55,000 nucleotides of DNA from Chloroflexota bacterium (GCA_030744875.1 JASLPR010000042.1:1-55000); one strand, 5' to 3'. Positions 17,730-27,693 are shown, counted from the stretch's first letter. Notes: generated by a model not told the origin, from the letters alone. Numbers and translations are program-made.

Positions 17730-18913
17730 GCCCGTCCGGTGCCCCTCCGGGCAGTTCGATGCCGTCCCGGCGCGTTCGACTCTGGCGCTCCGAATCCCGC
17801 CCGGTCGAGATCGACGGCCAGGAGGTCCTCCTGCCGGTTTCGGCCGACACTCCAGGACGCGGCCTCACCGGGCAGATCGGGCCGCTGATCGAGGCCATCG
17901 CCGGTTGCGACGGGCCGGTGATCGACCTCTGCGGTTGGGAAGGCGGCCTGGCGCGGGCGATTCAGGCCGCCCGCCCCGACCTGGGCGGCGCTTGCGCCAA
18001 CTTCACGCTGCCGGCCATCCGCACCGCCATCGAAAATCTCGGCGACACGAACTGGACCGTAGTACCCGGTTTCGGCGCGCCGTCCGATCGTTACGGCGGC
18101 TATCAAACCGCCGTCTTGCGCGCCCCGCACTGGCTGGGCAACCGCGCCGTCGCCGCCCTGATCCGGAACGCCGCCACCGCGCTCCGCCCCGGCGGTCAAC
18201 TCTGGCTTGCCGGAGAGCGCAAACGAGGCATCGAGACCTTTCGCCGGCTTGCCGGGGAGGCGTTCGGCGGGGCCGAAACCGTGCTCAAGAAACGCCACGT
18301 GCGGGTCGTTCGCGTCGTTCGCGTTCGCGGCGACACCGTCCCGGAAACTCCCGAGCAGGCGACCTACCGGGTCGCCCTGGGCGATCGCGAATTCGTTCTG
18401 GCCGGTCATCCAGCGGTCTTTTCCGATGGGCGCATTGACCCGGCCACGCAGCTCCTGGCGGAGACCCTGCCGGAGGTTGCGGGCCGTCAACTCGACTTCG
18501 GCTGCGGGAGTGGGGTGGTGACGGTCGGCCTAGTCCGGCGCTCACCCGCCGCGCGCACCACCGCCATCGATGCCAATCTCGCGGCCGTTACCACCACCCG
18601 GCGCACGTTGCGGCTGAGCGAGATCGACGGAGTAGAGGTCGGCGGCTCCTACTTCGCCGAAGAACTCCCCAATCGATCGTTCGATCTGGTGGCCTGCTAT
18701 CCGCCATTCCACGTCGGGGGGGGCGTCAATCACGCGGTCGGCAAGCGGATGCTGGCGGCGGCCGCCCGCCTGCTCAATCCGGGCGGCGTGCTCCACGTTG
18801 TGCTATCCAGCGCTCAGGCCTACGAGGGCGTCCTCCACGAGCACTTCCACGAAGTCGTGCCGCTGGTCGCCACCGACCGCCACCGCGTCCTGGTGGGCCG
18901 GCGCGCGCGCTAG
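17726..18913 (+). CDS. RsmC/RlmG-like class I methyltransferase
   Basis: The 395-residue protein has a duplicated methyltransferase architecture. A degenerate N-terminal domain (VIDLCGWEGGLARAIQAARPD) is followed by an active-type C-terminal domain with LDFGCGSGVVTVGLVRR for SAM binding and LVACYPPFHVGGGVNHAVG as motif IV. This layout matches RsmC/RlmG-type guanine-N2 rRNA methyltransferases. Motif IV reads YPPF (Tyr325) rather than the usual NPPF, so catalysis or target may differ. It starts with GTG overlapping the VTT gene; an ATG at 17759 is an alternative. The 3' end overlaps the convergent dehydrogenase by four bases. Confidence 0.75.
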   Translation: MSPSGAPPGSSMPSRRVRLWRSESRPVEIDGQEVLLPVSADTPGRGLTGQIGPLIEAIAGCDGPVIDLCGWEGGLARAIQAARPDLGGACANFTLPAIRTAIENLGDTNWTVVPGFGAPSDRYGGYQTAVLRAPHWLGNRAVAALIRNAATALRPGGQLWLAGERKRGIETFRRLAGEAFGGAETVLKKRHVRVVRVVRVRGDTVPETPEQATYRVALGDREFVLAGHPAVFSDGRIDPATQLLAETLPEVAGRQLDFGCGSGVVTVGLVRRSPAARTTAIDANLAAVTTTRRTLRLSEIDGVEVGGSYFAEELPNRSFDLVACYPPFHVGGGVNHAVGKRMLAAAARLLNPGGVLHVVLSSAQAYEGVLHEHFHEVVPLVATDRHRVLVGRRAR

Positions 18914-19962
18914 GAGGAGTTCTCGCCCCCGATTTCAAACAGGACCTTCACCGCCTCGCCTGCCTTGCACATCCGAATCCCCTCGTTGGCTTCGGCCAGC
19001 GGGATCGTGTGCGTGGCGATCTTGTCCAGGTCCAGCCGGGGCATCATCCGCAGGCAACTCTCCATGTTGTCCACCAGTAGCCACGACGATTTGATCAGCC
19101 GCTCTTGGCTCACTATTTCCCACGGCGAAATCTCCAGCGTTGTGCCCGGCTTCGGCACCCCCATCAGGACCGCCGTGCCGCCGGGCCTGATTCCCTTGAT
19201 GCAGGCCTCCGAGGTCACCGCTAGCCCCACGGCCTCAAAAGCCACGTCGGCGCCGTCGCCGTTCGTCTCGTCGGCGATCACCGCCGGCAGGTCTTTGTTC
19301 ATCGGATCGACCGCCCGGGTGACGCCGACCTCCGCCGCCAGCGCCCGCCGGATCGGCTGCGGTTCGGACAGGATGATCTTGTTCGCTCCCCGCGCCTGGG
19401 CGAGGTTCGCCAGCAGCAGGCCAATCGTGCCGCCCCCGGCGATAAACACGTTGTCCCCCGGCTGCAACTCCGCCATCTCCACGGCCCGCAGGGCGCAGCC
19501 CATTGGCTCGGTCATCGCCGCGATTTGCAAGGAAACCCCGTCCGGTACCGCGAAGAGCGTCCGTTCGTGCACAACCATGTACTCCGCCCACGCGCCGCCC
19601 TTGGTGATCTTCTTCTTGTTGCTGCACAGGTTCGGATTGCCGCGCTGGCAGAAGGTGCAGTCTCCGCAATACACCTGCGGCTGCACGGTCACCCGGTCGC
19701 CCACCTTCCAGCGCTCTACCCCCGGCCCCACCGAATCGACGATCCCGGAAAGTTCGTGGCCGATGATCGCCGGCATGGGCGGCAGCGTCACCGCGCCCTC
19801 CAGTTCCCAGCCGTCAAACAGGTGTAGGTCCGTTCCGCAGATCCCCGCGTAGGCCACCCGCAGGCGCACCTCCCCGGCCTCGGCCACCGGGATCGCCGCC
19901 TCCTCCACGCGCAGGTCTTCCATACCGTGGAGCCGAACCGCCTGCATCATCTCGTTTGCCAT
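18910..19962 (-). CDS. Zinc-dependent medium-chain alcohol/polyol dehydrogenase
   Basis: The 350-residue protein has the GroES-like and Rossmann domains of the MDR family. Catalytic zinc ligands are visible in YAGICGTDLH and IIGHELSG. The structural zinc lobe is complete (CGDCTFCQRGNPNLC). The cofactor motif is FIAGGGTIGLLLANL. It is similar to threonine or sorbitol/butanediol-type dehydrogenases, but the substrate is not determinable. ATG 19962 is chosen; GTG at 19971 has a GGAG ribosome site and would add three residues. It is divergent from recA. Confidence 0.86.
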   Translation of the reverse strand: MANEMMQAVRLHGMEDLRVEEAAIPVAEAGEVRLRVAYAGICGTDLHLFDGWELEGAVTLPPMPAIIGHELSGIVDSVGPGVERWKVGDRVTVQPQVYCGDCTFCQRGNPNLCSNKKKITKGGAWAEYMVVHERTLFAVPDGVSLQIAAMTEPMGCALRAVEMAELQPGDNVFIAGGGTIGLLLANLAQARGANKIILSEPQPIRRALAAEVGVTRAVDPMNKDLPAVIADETNGDGADVAFEAVGLAVTSEACIKGIRPGGTAVLMGVPKPGTTLEISPWEIVSQERLIKSSWLLVDNMESCLRMMPRLDLDKIATHTIPLAEANEGIRMCKAGEAVKVLFEIGGENSS

Positions 19963-20073
19963 GGTGTGCACCGTCGCTCCACAATTCCTGCGCGTCAGCG
20001 ACCGGCCGGGAGCCGGCGGAACGCATAATTTCACCGGGTAGTTGGGGGGACAAATCGTCCCCGGGCGGACTAC

Positions 20074-20079
20074 TATACT
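20074..20079 (+). promoter_or_regulatory. Probable -10 element of the recA promoter
   Basis: TATACT at 20074-20079 lies 59 bases before the recA ATG. No good -35 match is seen at 16-18 bp spacing, so this may be an activator-dependent or extended promoter. I saw no GAAC-N4-GTTC LexA box of the Gram-positive type. A GGGTTC/GAACCC inverted repeat at 20093-20118 would form a hairpin in the leader RNA. Confidence 0.35.
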
Positions 20080-20137
20080 CGTCTATCCGGGTGGGTTCGC
20101 GACGGCCCCCCGGAACCCGCGAAGGACCCGGGCCTCT

Positions 20138-21181
20138 ATGAATGACCAACGTACCAAAGCTCTAGATTCCGCAATCGCCCAGATCGAGAAGAAGTTCGGC
20201 AGGGGTTCGATTCTGCGCATGACCGGCGACGACCGGCCCGAGATCGGTGTGGTGTCCACCGGCTCCATCGCCCTCGACCTGGCGCTTGGCGTCGGCGGCC
20301 TGCCGCGCGGCCGGGTGGTCGAGGTGTTTGGACCCGAGGGATCCGGCAAGACCACCCTCGCGCAGCACATCATCGCCCAGGCCCAGAAGGCCGGTGGTTC
20401 CGCTTCACTGATCGACGCCGAGCACGCCTTTGATCCTTCCTACGCCACCAAATGTGGCGTGAACGTAGACGACTTGCTGATCTCCCAACCCGGGGTCGGC
20501 GAGGAAGCCCTGGAGATTGCCGAAGTCCTGGTACGTAGCGACGCTGTCGATGTCATCGTGATCGACTCCGTCGCGGCGCTCGTGCCGCGCGCCGAAATCG
20601 AAGGCGACATGGGCGACTCCCACGTCGGTCTGCAGGCCCGCTTGATGTCCCAGGCGCTGCGCAAGCTCACTGGCAGCATCAGCCGTTCGCGCTGCATTGT
20701 GGTGTTCGTCAACCAGCTGCGCGAAAAGATCGGCGTCATGTTCGGCAATCCGGAGACGACCCCGGGCGGCCGCGCGCTCAAGTTCTACTCGTCCGTGCGC
20801 CTCGACATCCGCCGGATCGGACAGATCAAGCGCGGCACCGAGGTAACCGGCAACCGCACCCGGGTGCGGGTGGTCAAGAACAAAGTCGCCGCTCCGTTCC
20901 GCGTCTGCGAATTCGACCTCATGTACAACGAAGGCATCTCACACGAGGGTGGCCTGCTCGACCTCGGGCTTGAGGCCGAGCTACTCAGCCGCAGCGGCGC
21001 CCATCTGTCCTACGGGGACATCCGTCTGGGTATGGGGCGCGAAGCGGCCAAGCAGTTCCTCCGCGAGAACCCCGACATTGCCGGCAAGCTCGAGGACGAA
21101 ATCAGGAACCCGCCCGGTGAAGAAGAGGCCGTGAACGGTGAGGCTGACAAGGACGCCGGGACGGCGGCCGACGGGAAGTGA
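20138..21181 (+). CDS. recA: Recombinase RecA
   Basis: This 347-residue RecA promotes homologous strand exchange and LexA-type self-cleavage after DNA damage. Walker A is GPEGSGKTT near residues 67-75. Other hallmarks are [57 protein letters not shown] and [14 protein letters not shown]. The ATG at 20138 gives the normal N-terminus, although the frame is open 32 codons further upstream. The acidic C-terminal tail ([15 protein letters not shown]) is typical. A GAAGGA sequence lies 11 bases upstream of the ATG. No recX is adjacent. Confidence 0.98.
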   Translation: MNDQRTKALDSAIAQIEKKFGRGSILRMTGDDRPEIGVVSTGSIALDLALGVGGLPRGRVVEVFGPEGSGKTTLAQHIIAQAQKAGGSASLIDAEHAFDPSYATKCGVNVDDLLISQPGVGEEALEIAEVLVRSDAVDVIVIDSVAALVPRAEIEGDMGDSHVGLQARLMSQALRKLTGSISRSRCIVVFVNQLREKIGVMFGNPETTPGGRALKFYSSVRLDIRRIGQIKRGTEVTGNRTRVRVVKNKVAAPFRVCEFDLMYNEGISHEGGLLDLGLEAELLSRSGAHLSYGDIRLGMGREAAKQFLRENPDIAGKLEDEIRNPPGEEEAVNGEADKDAGTAADGK

Positions 21182-21240
21182 TCGCCACCGGGCCGGTCGG
21201 CGCCGCCGGCCGGTGACATCCGCGCCAAGACAATTCCGAC

Positions 21241-21666
21241 GTGGCTGACGGACCGGTACTGGCGGCTATCGATGGTGGTCGCAACGACGTCCGGGTGCTC
21301 CAAATCGCCGCCGGGGAGGCCCTGCGCGACGACTGCGAGCTCGTCGCCCTGCACGTCCTGGTGATCGGCTGGGAACGTGCCATCGAAGACGCCGACGAGG
21401 AATCGATCCTGGGGAATCAGCGCATCCTGGAGCGGGCCGAGAAGTTCCTGGCGAAGCGGCAGCACGGCAAGTACCGCCGCCTGGCGATTCAATCGCGATC
21501 CGCTGGCGGCGCCATCGTCGAGACTGCCCGCAACCTCGATGCGCGGCTCATTGTGATGGGCTGCCCGCGGTTGCTCGGCGACGAAATCGTGAACCTCGGG
21601 CTCACCGCCTCCTTCGTGCTCGGCAACGCCGGCTGCCCGGTTCTGCTGTGGCGAAACCCCATCTGA
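21241..21666 (+). CDS. Universal stress protein (UspA) family, single domain
   Basis: The 141-residue protein begins with GTG 21241. It has a UspA-like alpha/beta order: an initial strand VLAAIDGGRND, a middle region with an ADEES/ERAEKFLAKRQ helix, and the C-terminal signature SAGGAIVETARNLDARLIVMGCPR. The ATP-binding G-2x-G-9x-G(S/T) pattern is not clearly complete, so nucleotide binding is uncertain. It lies 59 bases after recA on the same strand and may share its transcript. Confidence 0.75.
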   Translation: MADGPVLAAIDGGRNDVRVLQIAAGEALRDDCELVALHVLVIGWERAIEDADEESILGNQRILERAEKFLAKRQHGKYRRLAIQSRSAGGAIVETARNLDARLIVMGCPRLLGDEIVNLGLTASFVLGNAGCPVLLWRNPI

Positions 21667-21831
21667 TTCCCGGCCCGCTCCACGCGCGGATCTAGGGCGT
21701 TCCCACTCCCCCTCGACAGCCTGCGACCCTGCCGGCCCCCACCTGCCATAATCTCGTGCCGTTATCCCGCCCGTTGTGCGGCCGGGAAACTTGCGACCGC
21801 AGCGATCACTGATTCCGGGGGCTGACTGGCC

Positions 21832-23529
21832 ATGGCAACGTCTTCGCATTTGAACCTGTACAAATCCGAAGCGGTCGGCGCCCGCGGCATGCTGGCCACC
21901 AAGCACCCACTCGCCAGCGCCGCCGGGGTGACGATGCTGAAGGCTGGCGGCAACGCCGTCGACGCCGCCGTGGCTGCCTGCCTGGCAGTCGGCGTGGTCG
22001 AACCGGGGGCGAGCGGAATCGGCGGCGGCGGTTACATGATGGTCGCCATCGGGAACCGGGTCGACACCGTGGCTTTTCAAATGCAAGCGCCTGCGGCTGC
22101 GACGCCCGAGATGTTCACCCTGAGCGGCGATCCGACCACCGGCGTATTCGAGTGGGCCGGCGTAGTCGACAACGAAAATCTGATTGGACCTCGCTCGATC
22201 GCCATCCCCGGAGCCGTCGCCGGCCTCTCGCTGGCCCTCGAGCGCTTCGGCACCATGCCCTGGAGCGAAGTCATCCAGCCAGCCATCCACCTTGCCCGGG
22301 ACGGATTCGAGATCGGCTGGTACGACCTGCACGCCATTGCCGGCGAGATACCTCGTATCCTGCCAAACGCCGAGACGACCCGAATCTTCCTGCGCGACGG
22401 CGGCCCGCCGGCCGGCGACGGGACGTCGCCGGGCCTGTTTCAGCAGCCAGATCTGGCCTCGACCCTCGAACGCCTGGCCGACGCCGGTCCGCGCGATTTC
22501 TACGAGGGGGATGTAGCCTGTGAGATCGCGGCCGGGATAGGCGAGCTCGGAGGGATTCTCACCCTCGATGATCTGACCCAATACAGCGCCGACATCGTTT
22601 CCCCCCTGCGCTCCGCGTATCGCGGCGTGTCGGTCTGCGTGCCGCCGTTTGCCTGCGCCGGACCGACCTCAATCGCCACTCTCAACACCTACCGCCATTT
22701 CGAACCGACCACTCTGGGGTACGAGTCCCCCGAGCGCCTGCACGCCTACATCTCCTGCTCCCGCCTCGCCCGCGCCGATCGCATGGCCTACTTCGCCGAT
22801 CCCGAGAAGGTCGAAGTTCCCTGGGAGGGGATGGCGTCGTCCGGGTATGCCCTGGAGCGAGCTTCCTTGATCGGGCCCGACACGGTCCCCGAGTTCGCCC
22901 CCGGCGATCCCTGGGACTACCAGACCGGGTCCGGACATGGGCGCTCATCCGGCCACCACGGGCCCGAGGGCAGCACCACCCATCTCTGTGCCGCCGACGC
23001 CGACGGCAACATGGTGTCGCTGACCAACACCATCATGGCCGGTTTTGGGTCCGGGGTCGTACCCCGGGGAACCGGCGTCGTGATGAACAACGGGATGATG
23101 TGGTTCAACCCGGTCCCCGGGCTGCCCAACTCGGTCTCGCCGCTGGCCAAAGGGCTCAACAACATGACCCCGGCCGTCGTGCTCGACGGCGACCGACCGC
23201 TGATGGCCGTCGGCGCCACCGGTGGGCGCCGTATCACCAACGCCGTCACCCAAATCATCAGCAACGTGGTCGATCACGACATGGGTATCCAGGCCGCCAT
23301 TGCCGCGCCCCGCGTGGATTGCAGCACCGACACCACCGACATCGACGATCGCTTCCCGTCGTCGGTGGTTCGCGCCCTCCGGGATCGCGGTCACCAGGTC
23401 AACCCGCTGCGCCTGACCTTCTGGGCCGGTTTCGGCACTTTTGCCAGCCCGGCCGGCATCCTCCGCGCCGACGGCGAGCTTCGCGGTGGGGTCGATCCCT
23501 TCCACGGGGCCGAGGCCCGGGGCGTCTAG
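21832..23529 (+). CDS. ggt: Gamma-glutamyltransferase family protein
   Basis: This 565-residue N-terminal-nucleophile hydrolase starts at ATG 21832. The GGT N-terminus (GARGMLATKHPLASAAG ... GGNAVDAAVAACLAVGVVEP) and the oxyanion/binding region (ASGIGGGGYMMV) are clear. The autoprocessing site is EGSTTHLCAADADGNMVSLT with Thr382 as likely nucleophile. The C-terminal GGRRITNAVTQIISNVVDHDM block follows. Unlike classical periplasmic GGTs, no signal peptide is visible, so it may work in the cytoplasm on glutathione-like or other gamma-glutamyl compounds. Some relatives are acylases rather than true GGTs. Confidence 0.88.
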   Translation: MATSSHLNLYKSEAVGARGMLATKHPLASAAGVTMLKAGGNAVDAAVAACLAVGVVEPGASGIGGGGYMMVAIGNRVDTVAFQMQAPAAATPEMFTLSGDPTTGVFEWAGVVDNENLIGPRSIAIPGAVAGLSLALERFGTMPWSEVIQPAIHLARDGFEIGWYDLHAIAGEIPRILPNAETTRIFLRDGGPPAGDGTSPGLFQQPDLASTLERLADAGPRDFYEGDVACEIAAGIGELGGILTLDDLTQYSADIVSPLRSAYRGVSVCVPPFACAGPTSIATLNTYRHFEPTTLGYESPERLHAYISCSRLARADRMAYFADPEKVEVPWEGMASSGYALERASLIGPDTVPEFAPGDPWDYQTGSGHGRSSGHHGPEGSTTHLCAADADGNMVSLTNTIMAGFGSGVVPRGTGVVMNNGMMWFNPVPGLPNSVSPLAKGLNNMTPAVVLDGDRPLMAVGATGGRRITNAVTQIISNVVDHDMGIQAAIAAPRVDCSTDTTDIDDRFPSSVVRALRDRGHQVNPLRLTFWAGFGTFASPAGILRADGELRGGVDPFHGAEARGV

Positions 23530-23638
23530 CCGCACAACTGTCGCAAACCTCACGCTCGGTTCGCGCCGGACGGCTACAGATTTCAGGCAACCCCAGCGGC
23601 GGGTCACCGGCCCGCCCGCCCGTTTGCCGAGGAATCTC

Positions 23639-24967
23639 ATGGCCACGAATCACTTCTCCTGCGGACGCCGCCGGCTGCTGCTGGCGGCCGGCGCCGGTGC
23701 GCTGCTGGTGCCCCTGGCCGCTTGTGGTGGCAGCCGCTCCGTCCCCGTCGATATCGTTGGCACCGCGGCGACCGCGGTCCCCCCACCCCCCGCCCCGATC
23801 GCGGCTTCCCCCACTTCCCCGGCGGTGGCGACCGCAGCCCTCCCCGCCCCGCCGCCCGCCGCCACCGCTGGCGGATCGGTACGACTGGTCCCATTGACCG
23901 CCGCCGAGGAGTCAAAAGTGGAGCAATGGCAGCGGCAGGGTTGGCAGACCAACTTCGCCATCAAGAGCGTCGATCTGCGCGAGATACGCTAGGGCGCCGC
24001 CGCTTGCGAGATCATTCCCCCGATTGACGAGCCGGTGCACATTTCACTGGCCGAGGGTGACGAGTTCCTCGACAACCGCGAGCCGGTCGCCGTCCTCGAG
24101 CACGGCGGCGAGAGCCGCGCCTAGCCGCTGCAAATCCTCACGTGGCACGAAATCGTCAACGACACGGTCGGCGGCGAGCCGATCATCGCCACCTACTGTC
24201 CGCTGTGTAATGCCGCCGTCGGCTTTCGCCGGATCGTCAACGACCAGACCCTGCGCTTCGGCGTCAGCGCCAACCTGCGGGTTAGAAACATGGTCATGTG
24301 GGATGACCTGACCGAGTCGTTCTGGCAGCAGTCCACCGGCGAATCCATCGTCGGCGACCTCACTGGCACCCACCTCGACTTCCTGCCGCTGTCCATCGCC
24401 TCCTGGTCCGACTACAAGGAGTCGTTTCCCGGGGGCCTCGTCCTCAGTCGGGAGACCGGCCACAGCCGCGACTACGGCATCAACCCCTACGGCGGTTATG
24501 ACAGCTCCAGCCGGCCGTTTCTATTCGATGGCCCGTTCGACTCGCGTCTGCGCCCCATGGAGCGTGTGGTCGCCCTGAACCTTGGCGGCGAGCGCGCCGC
24601 CTATTCCTACCTGCAACTCCAGGTCATGCCGGTGATCCACGATTCGGTCGGCGGCCAGCCGCTGGTCGTCTTTTGGAGTCCCGGCACCCTGTCGGTGCTC
24701 GATTCCTCCAGCATCGCCAGTTCGGCCGATGTCGGCGCCGCCGGGGTGTTCGTGCCCGAATTGGACGGCCAGCCGCTATCCTTTTCCGCCGAAGGCGGCG
24801 TTATTAGCGACGCCGGCACCGGCAGCACCTGGAACACCCTCGGTCTGGCCACCGAAGGGCCGCTCGCCGGTTCGCGATTGCAGCCCCTGGTGCACGGCAA
24901 CGATCTCTGGTTCGCCTGGGCCGGGCTCTGGCCCGACACCCGGGTGTACGGCGAAGAAGCGCCCTAG
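23639..24967 (+). pseudogene. DUF3179 lipoprotein gene interrupted by two in-frame TAG codons
   Basis: One frame runs from ATG 23639 (GAGGAA ribosome site) to TAG 24965, with internal TAGs at 23990-23992 (codon 118) and 24122-24124 (codon 162). The N-terminus has a lipobox (VPLAAC) and Pro/Ala linker. Past the first stop the frame continues as IIPPIDEP, and past the second as PLQILTWHEIVNDTVGG, TYCPLCNAAV and MWDDLTESFWQQSTGE. These are classic DUF3179 segments. The second TAG replaces the Tyr usual in 'AYPLQILTWHEIVND'. No frameshift is present and the rest is well conserved, so inactivation is recent or sequence-error-based. Ordinary genes in this window also end in TAG (for example ggt and ctaB's neighbours), which argues against recoding. 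Confidence 0.82.
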
Positions 24968-26061
24968 CGGTCGCTCCGCAGCGCGGCCTGCTCAGCGTGC
25001 CGCTCGAACCCGAGTTCGATCAGCCGATCCAGCAGTCGCGGATAAGGCAGCCCCGACGCTTCCCATAGTTGCGGGTACATGCTGATCTGGGTGAACCCCG
25101 GCATCGTGTTGGCCTCGATGATGAAGATGGCTTCGTCCGATCGCCTCACTAGGAAGTCCACCCGCGCCAGGCCCGAGCAATCCAGCGCCTTGAAGGCCCG
25201 AATCGCCATGGCGCGGATTGAATCCGAGAGTTCCGCCGGCAGATCGGCGGGAGCCTTGGTCGAAGAAGCCGCATCTTCGTACTTAGACGCGTAGTCGTAG
25301 AACTCGCCGGCCGCGAACACCTCTCCGCACACCGAGACCTCCGGCTCGTCATTGCCCAGCACCGCACACTCGATCTCGCGGGCGTCTTCGATCGATTCTT
25401 CCACCACGATCCGGCGGCCGAAGCCCGCCGCCAGGTCCATTGCCGGCGCGATTCCCGCCCGGTCATGGACCTTCGTGATGCCTACGCTTGAGCCCAGATT
25501 CGCCGGCTTCACAAATAGCGGCAAGCCCGGCGTGGTCGCCAGTTCCGCTACCAGGGCCTCCCGGTCGGCGCGCCATTCCCGCCCGGTCACCAGTCGGTGC
25601 CCGGCCATCGGCAGACCCGCCCCGGCGAACACCGCCTTCATTACCCCCTTGTCCATCGCCGCCGCCGAACCCAGCACGCCCGAGCCGACATAGGGGATGT
25701 CCGCCATCTCGAGCAGACCTTGAATCGTGCCGTCCTCACCGTAGGGGCCGTGCAGGATCGGCATCACGATGTCGATCGCCCTGCCGGCTTCGCCGGTCGA
25801 GTGCCCGCTAATGGCGAGCATCGCGTTCCCCGTCGACGGCGCCGTCAGGCCTCTCTCCGCCTCCGCTGCACTGCTCGACCCGGCCAGCAACCCCAGCGGA
25901 TCGCCCCCCAGCAGCCACGTCCCATCGCGGTCGATACCGATCGGGATCACCTCGTACTTCGCCGGGTCCAGCGCGGCCATCACCGACCGCGCCGACTCCA
26001 GCGACACCTCGTGCTCGCCCGAGCGGCCGCCCAGCACCACCCCGACCCTGATCCTGCTCAT
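24964..26061 (-). CDS. ddl: D-alanine--D-alanine ligase
   Basis: The 365-residue ATP-grasp enzyme joins two D-alanines for peptidoglycan precursors. It starts with [21 protein letters not shown] (ATG 26061), the conserved N-terminal signature. Further motifs are [48 protein letters not shown], and ARVDFLVR followed by [12 protein letters not shown], which binds Mg-ATP. The start overlaps the stop of pyrE by four bases (ATGA), so the two are co-transcribed. The 3' end overlaps the convergent DUF3179 remnant by four bases. The open frame upstream of 26061 is a shadow of pyrE. Confidence 0.96.
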   Translation of the reverse strand: MSRIRVGVVLGGRSGEHEVSLESARSVMAALDPAKYEVIPIGIDRDGTWLLGGDPLGLLAGSSSAAEAERGLTAPSTGNAMLAISGHSTGEAGRAIDIVMPILHGPYGEDGTIQGLLEMADIPYVGSGVLGSAAAMDKGVMKAVFAGAGLPMAGHRLVTGREWRADREALVAELATTPGLPLFVKPANLGSSVGITKVHDRAGIAPAMDLAAGFGRRIVVEESIEDAREIECAVLGNDEPEVSVCGEVFAAGEFYDYASKYEDAASSTKAPADLPAELSDSIRAMAIRAFKALDCSGLARVDFLVRRSDEAIFIIEANTMPGFTQISMYPQLWEASGLPYPRLLDRLIELGFERHAEQAALRSDR

Positions 26062-26597
26062 CGATTGAGCCCCAGGCTGGTGCTGGTGAAGAGCGGGCGC
26101 AATTCCATGCCGAGTTCGGCGAAGCTGTCGGCTCCGCTTTCTTCCCGATCCAGCACGCAGAGGCACAGATCTAGCTTCACGCCGAAATCCAGTAATAGGC
26201 GCGCCGAGTTCAGCGCTTGGGTCCCGGTGGTTACCACGTCCTCCACCAGCACCACGTGCTGACCGGGCGCGATCCGGCCCTCGAAGTGACGCCCGGTGCC
26301 GTAGGGCTTTGGCTCCTTGCGCACGATCATGAACGGCGTGCCCGATTCTAGGCCCATGGCCGTCACCAGGGGGATCGCCCCGATCTCCGGCCCCGCCAGC
26401 AGGTCGGTCCCTTCCGGGAGTATCCGCAGCAATTGCGCGGCCACATCTCGCAAAAGGTCCGGCTGGGTCTCGAACAGGTACTTGTCGAAGTAGTAGTTGC
26501 TGCGCCGTCCTGAGCTGAGCAAGAAGTCGCCCTTCAAAAGCGCAACTTCCACCAGGCGCTTTCCAAGTCCGTCGGCATCCGCGGGTCCCAGAACCAT
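26058..26597 (-). CDS. pyrE: Orotate phosphoribosyltransferase
   Basis: The 179-residue type I phosphoribosyltransferase converts orotate and PRPP to OMP in pyrimidine synthesis. The N-terminal [17 protein letters not shown] region and the PRPP motif [21 protein letters not shown] are diagnostic. ATG 26597 has GGAG five bases upstream; the longer frame to 26630 adds a poor N-terminus. It is coupled to ddl by a four-base overlap. It is divergent from the hydroxyacyl-CoA dehydrogenase gene. Confidence 0.94.
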   Translation of the reverse strand: MVLGPADADGLGKRLVEVALLKGDFLLSSGRRSNYYFDKYLFETQPDLLRDVAAQLLRILPEGTDLLAGPEIGAIPLVTAMGLESGTPFMIVRKEPKPYGTGRHFEGRIAPGQHVVLVEDVVTTGTQALNSARLLLDFGVKLDLCLCVLDREESGADSFAELGMELRPLFTSTSLGLNR

Positions 26598-26671
26598 ATG
26601 CGCTCCGTGGCGAGGATCTGCTCCGGGCACGATGTTAGCAATCCGTCCGGTCCGGGCCGAACGGACGCCCT

Positions 26672-26700
26672 TTGGTGGCGTCCAGCGCCGCAGCTAAGAT
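26672..26700 (+). promoter_or_regulatory. Sigma-70-like promoter for the hydroxyacyl-CoA dehydrogenase gene
   Basis: TTGGTG (26672-26677) and TAAGAT (26695-26700) are separated by exactly 17 bp and lie 46 bases upstream of the GTG start at 26746. Both hexamers match consensus at four or more positions. Confidence 0.5.
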
Positions 26701-26745
26701 GGCGCTACTCGTCCGATTGTCATCACCAGGCACAGGAGCGCAATT

Positions 26746-27693
26746 GTGAAGATTCCCGAGATTTCCACCGTCGGCGTGCTGGGCGCCGGGTTGATGGGGC
26801 ACGGTCTGGCGCTGGAGTTCGCCCGCGCCGGCTACGAAGTCGCTATCTACGACACCATCGCCGCCATGCGCGACAGCGCTCCCGAGCGCCTGCGCGGCGC
26901 CTACAAGACGATGTCTGACATGGGTATTGCCGAGGCCGCCGCGGCCGATGAAACCCTGGGTCGCATCAAAGTCGTCGACTCCATGGAGGCGCTCGGCGCC
27001 ACGGCTGAATACGTCCTCGAGGCAATCACTGAGGATCTCGAAATCAAGCAGGCCGCCTTCGCCGAGCTCGATCGCATCTGCGGACCCGATGTCATCCTGG
27101 CCAGCAACACCTCCGCCCTCAGCCCCACGGCGCTGGCGTCGGCCACCAACCGCCCCGCCAAGGTGGTCGTCACGCACTTCTTCATCCCGCCCTATTTGCT
27201 ACCCCTGGTCGAGGTCGTCCCCGGGGACGGGACCGACCCGGCCACCGTCGATCTCGCGGCCCGGATTTGTGAATCAATCGGCAAAACCGCCATCCGCCTC
27301 GGTCGCGAGGTGCAGGGGTTCGTGGTCAATCGCCTGCAATTCGCCATGTTCCGTGAGGCATTGTCGCTGGTACAGAGCGGGGTCGTCTCGGCCGACGATG
27401 TCGATAAGGCCACCACCATGAGCTGGGGCAACCGGCTCGGTGTCTTCGGCCCGTTCAAGATCGCCGATATCGCTGGGCTGGACACCTATCAGTTCGTCTG
27501 CAACACAGTCTTCCCGACGCTGGACAACTCCACCGACGTCGCGGAGTGGTTCCAGGAGAAGGTCGCGGATGGTGAGATCGGCGCCAAGAGCGGCGCCGGG
27601 GTCTACCCGTGGCCCGAAGGCGCCCTCGACGACGCCCGCGCCCGAATCGCCCGCCACGCCCTCTTCGTGTTCGGCGGCGGGATGGACGACTAG
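26746..27693 (+). CDS. 3-hydroxyacyl-CoA dehydrogenase (3-hydroxybutyryl-CoA type)
   Basis: The 315-residue protein starts at GTG 26746 with an AGGAG ribosome site. The NAD motif GVLGAGLMGHGLALEFARAG is at the N-terminus. VLEAITEDLEIKQAAFAELD, ILASNTSALSPT and THFFIPPYLLPLVEVVPG match the family's catalytic Ser/His/Asn region (the usual HFFNP becomes HFFIP). The C-terminal dimer domain contains GFVVNRLQFAMFREALSLV. It oxidises 3-hydroxyacyl-CoA to 3-ketoacyl-CoA; related L-gulonate/carnitine dehydrogenases are possible alternatives. The 3' end overlaps the convergent ctaB by four bases. Confidence 0.87.
   Translation: MKIPEISTVGVLGAGLMGHGLALEFARAGYEVAIYDTIAAMRDSAPERLRGAYKTMSDMGIAEAAAADETLGRIKVVDSMEALGATAEYVLEAITEDLEIKQAAFAELDRICGPDVILASNTSALSPTALASATNRPAKVVVTHFFIPPYLLPLVEVVPGDGTDPATVDLAARICESIGKTAIRLGREVQGFVVNRLQFAMFREALSLVQSGVVSADDVDKATTMSWGNRLGVFGPFKIADIAGLDTYQFVCNTVFPTLDNSTDVAEWFQEKVADGEIGAKSGAGVYPWPEGALDDARARIARHALFVFGGGMDD

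Noticed and set aside
21010-22581. Minus-strand frame spanning the end of recA, the stress-protein gene and ggt
   Set aside because: It crosses three well-supported genes on the opposite strand and shows no coding character of its own.
23990-24124. Amber codon recoding (pyrrolysine or genome-wide TAG reassignment)
   Set aside because: Several clear genes in the window end at TAG at the expected length, including nuoA, ggt, lipB and the hydroxyacyl-CoA dehydrogenase gene. No TAG was seen inside other conserved genes.
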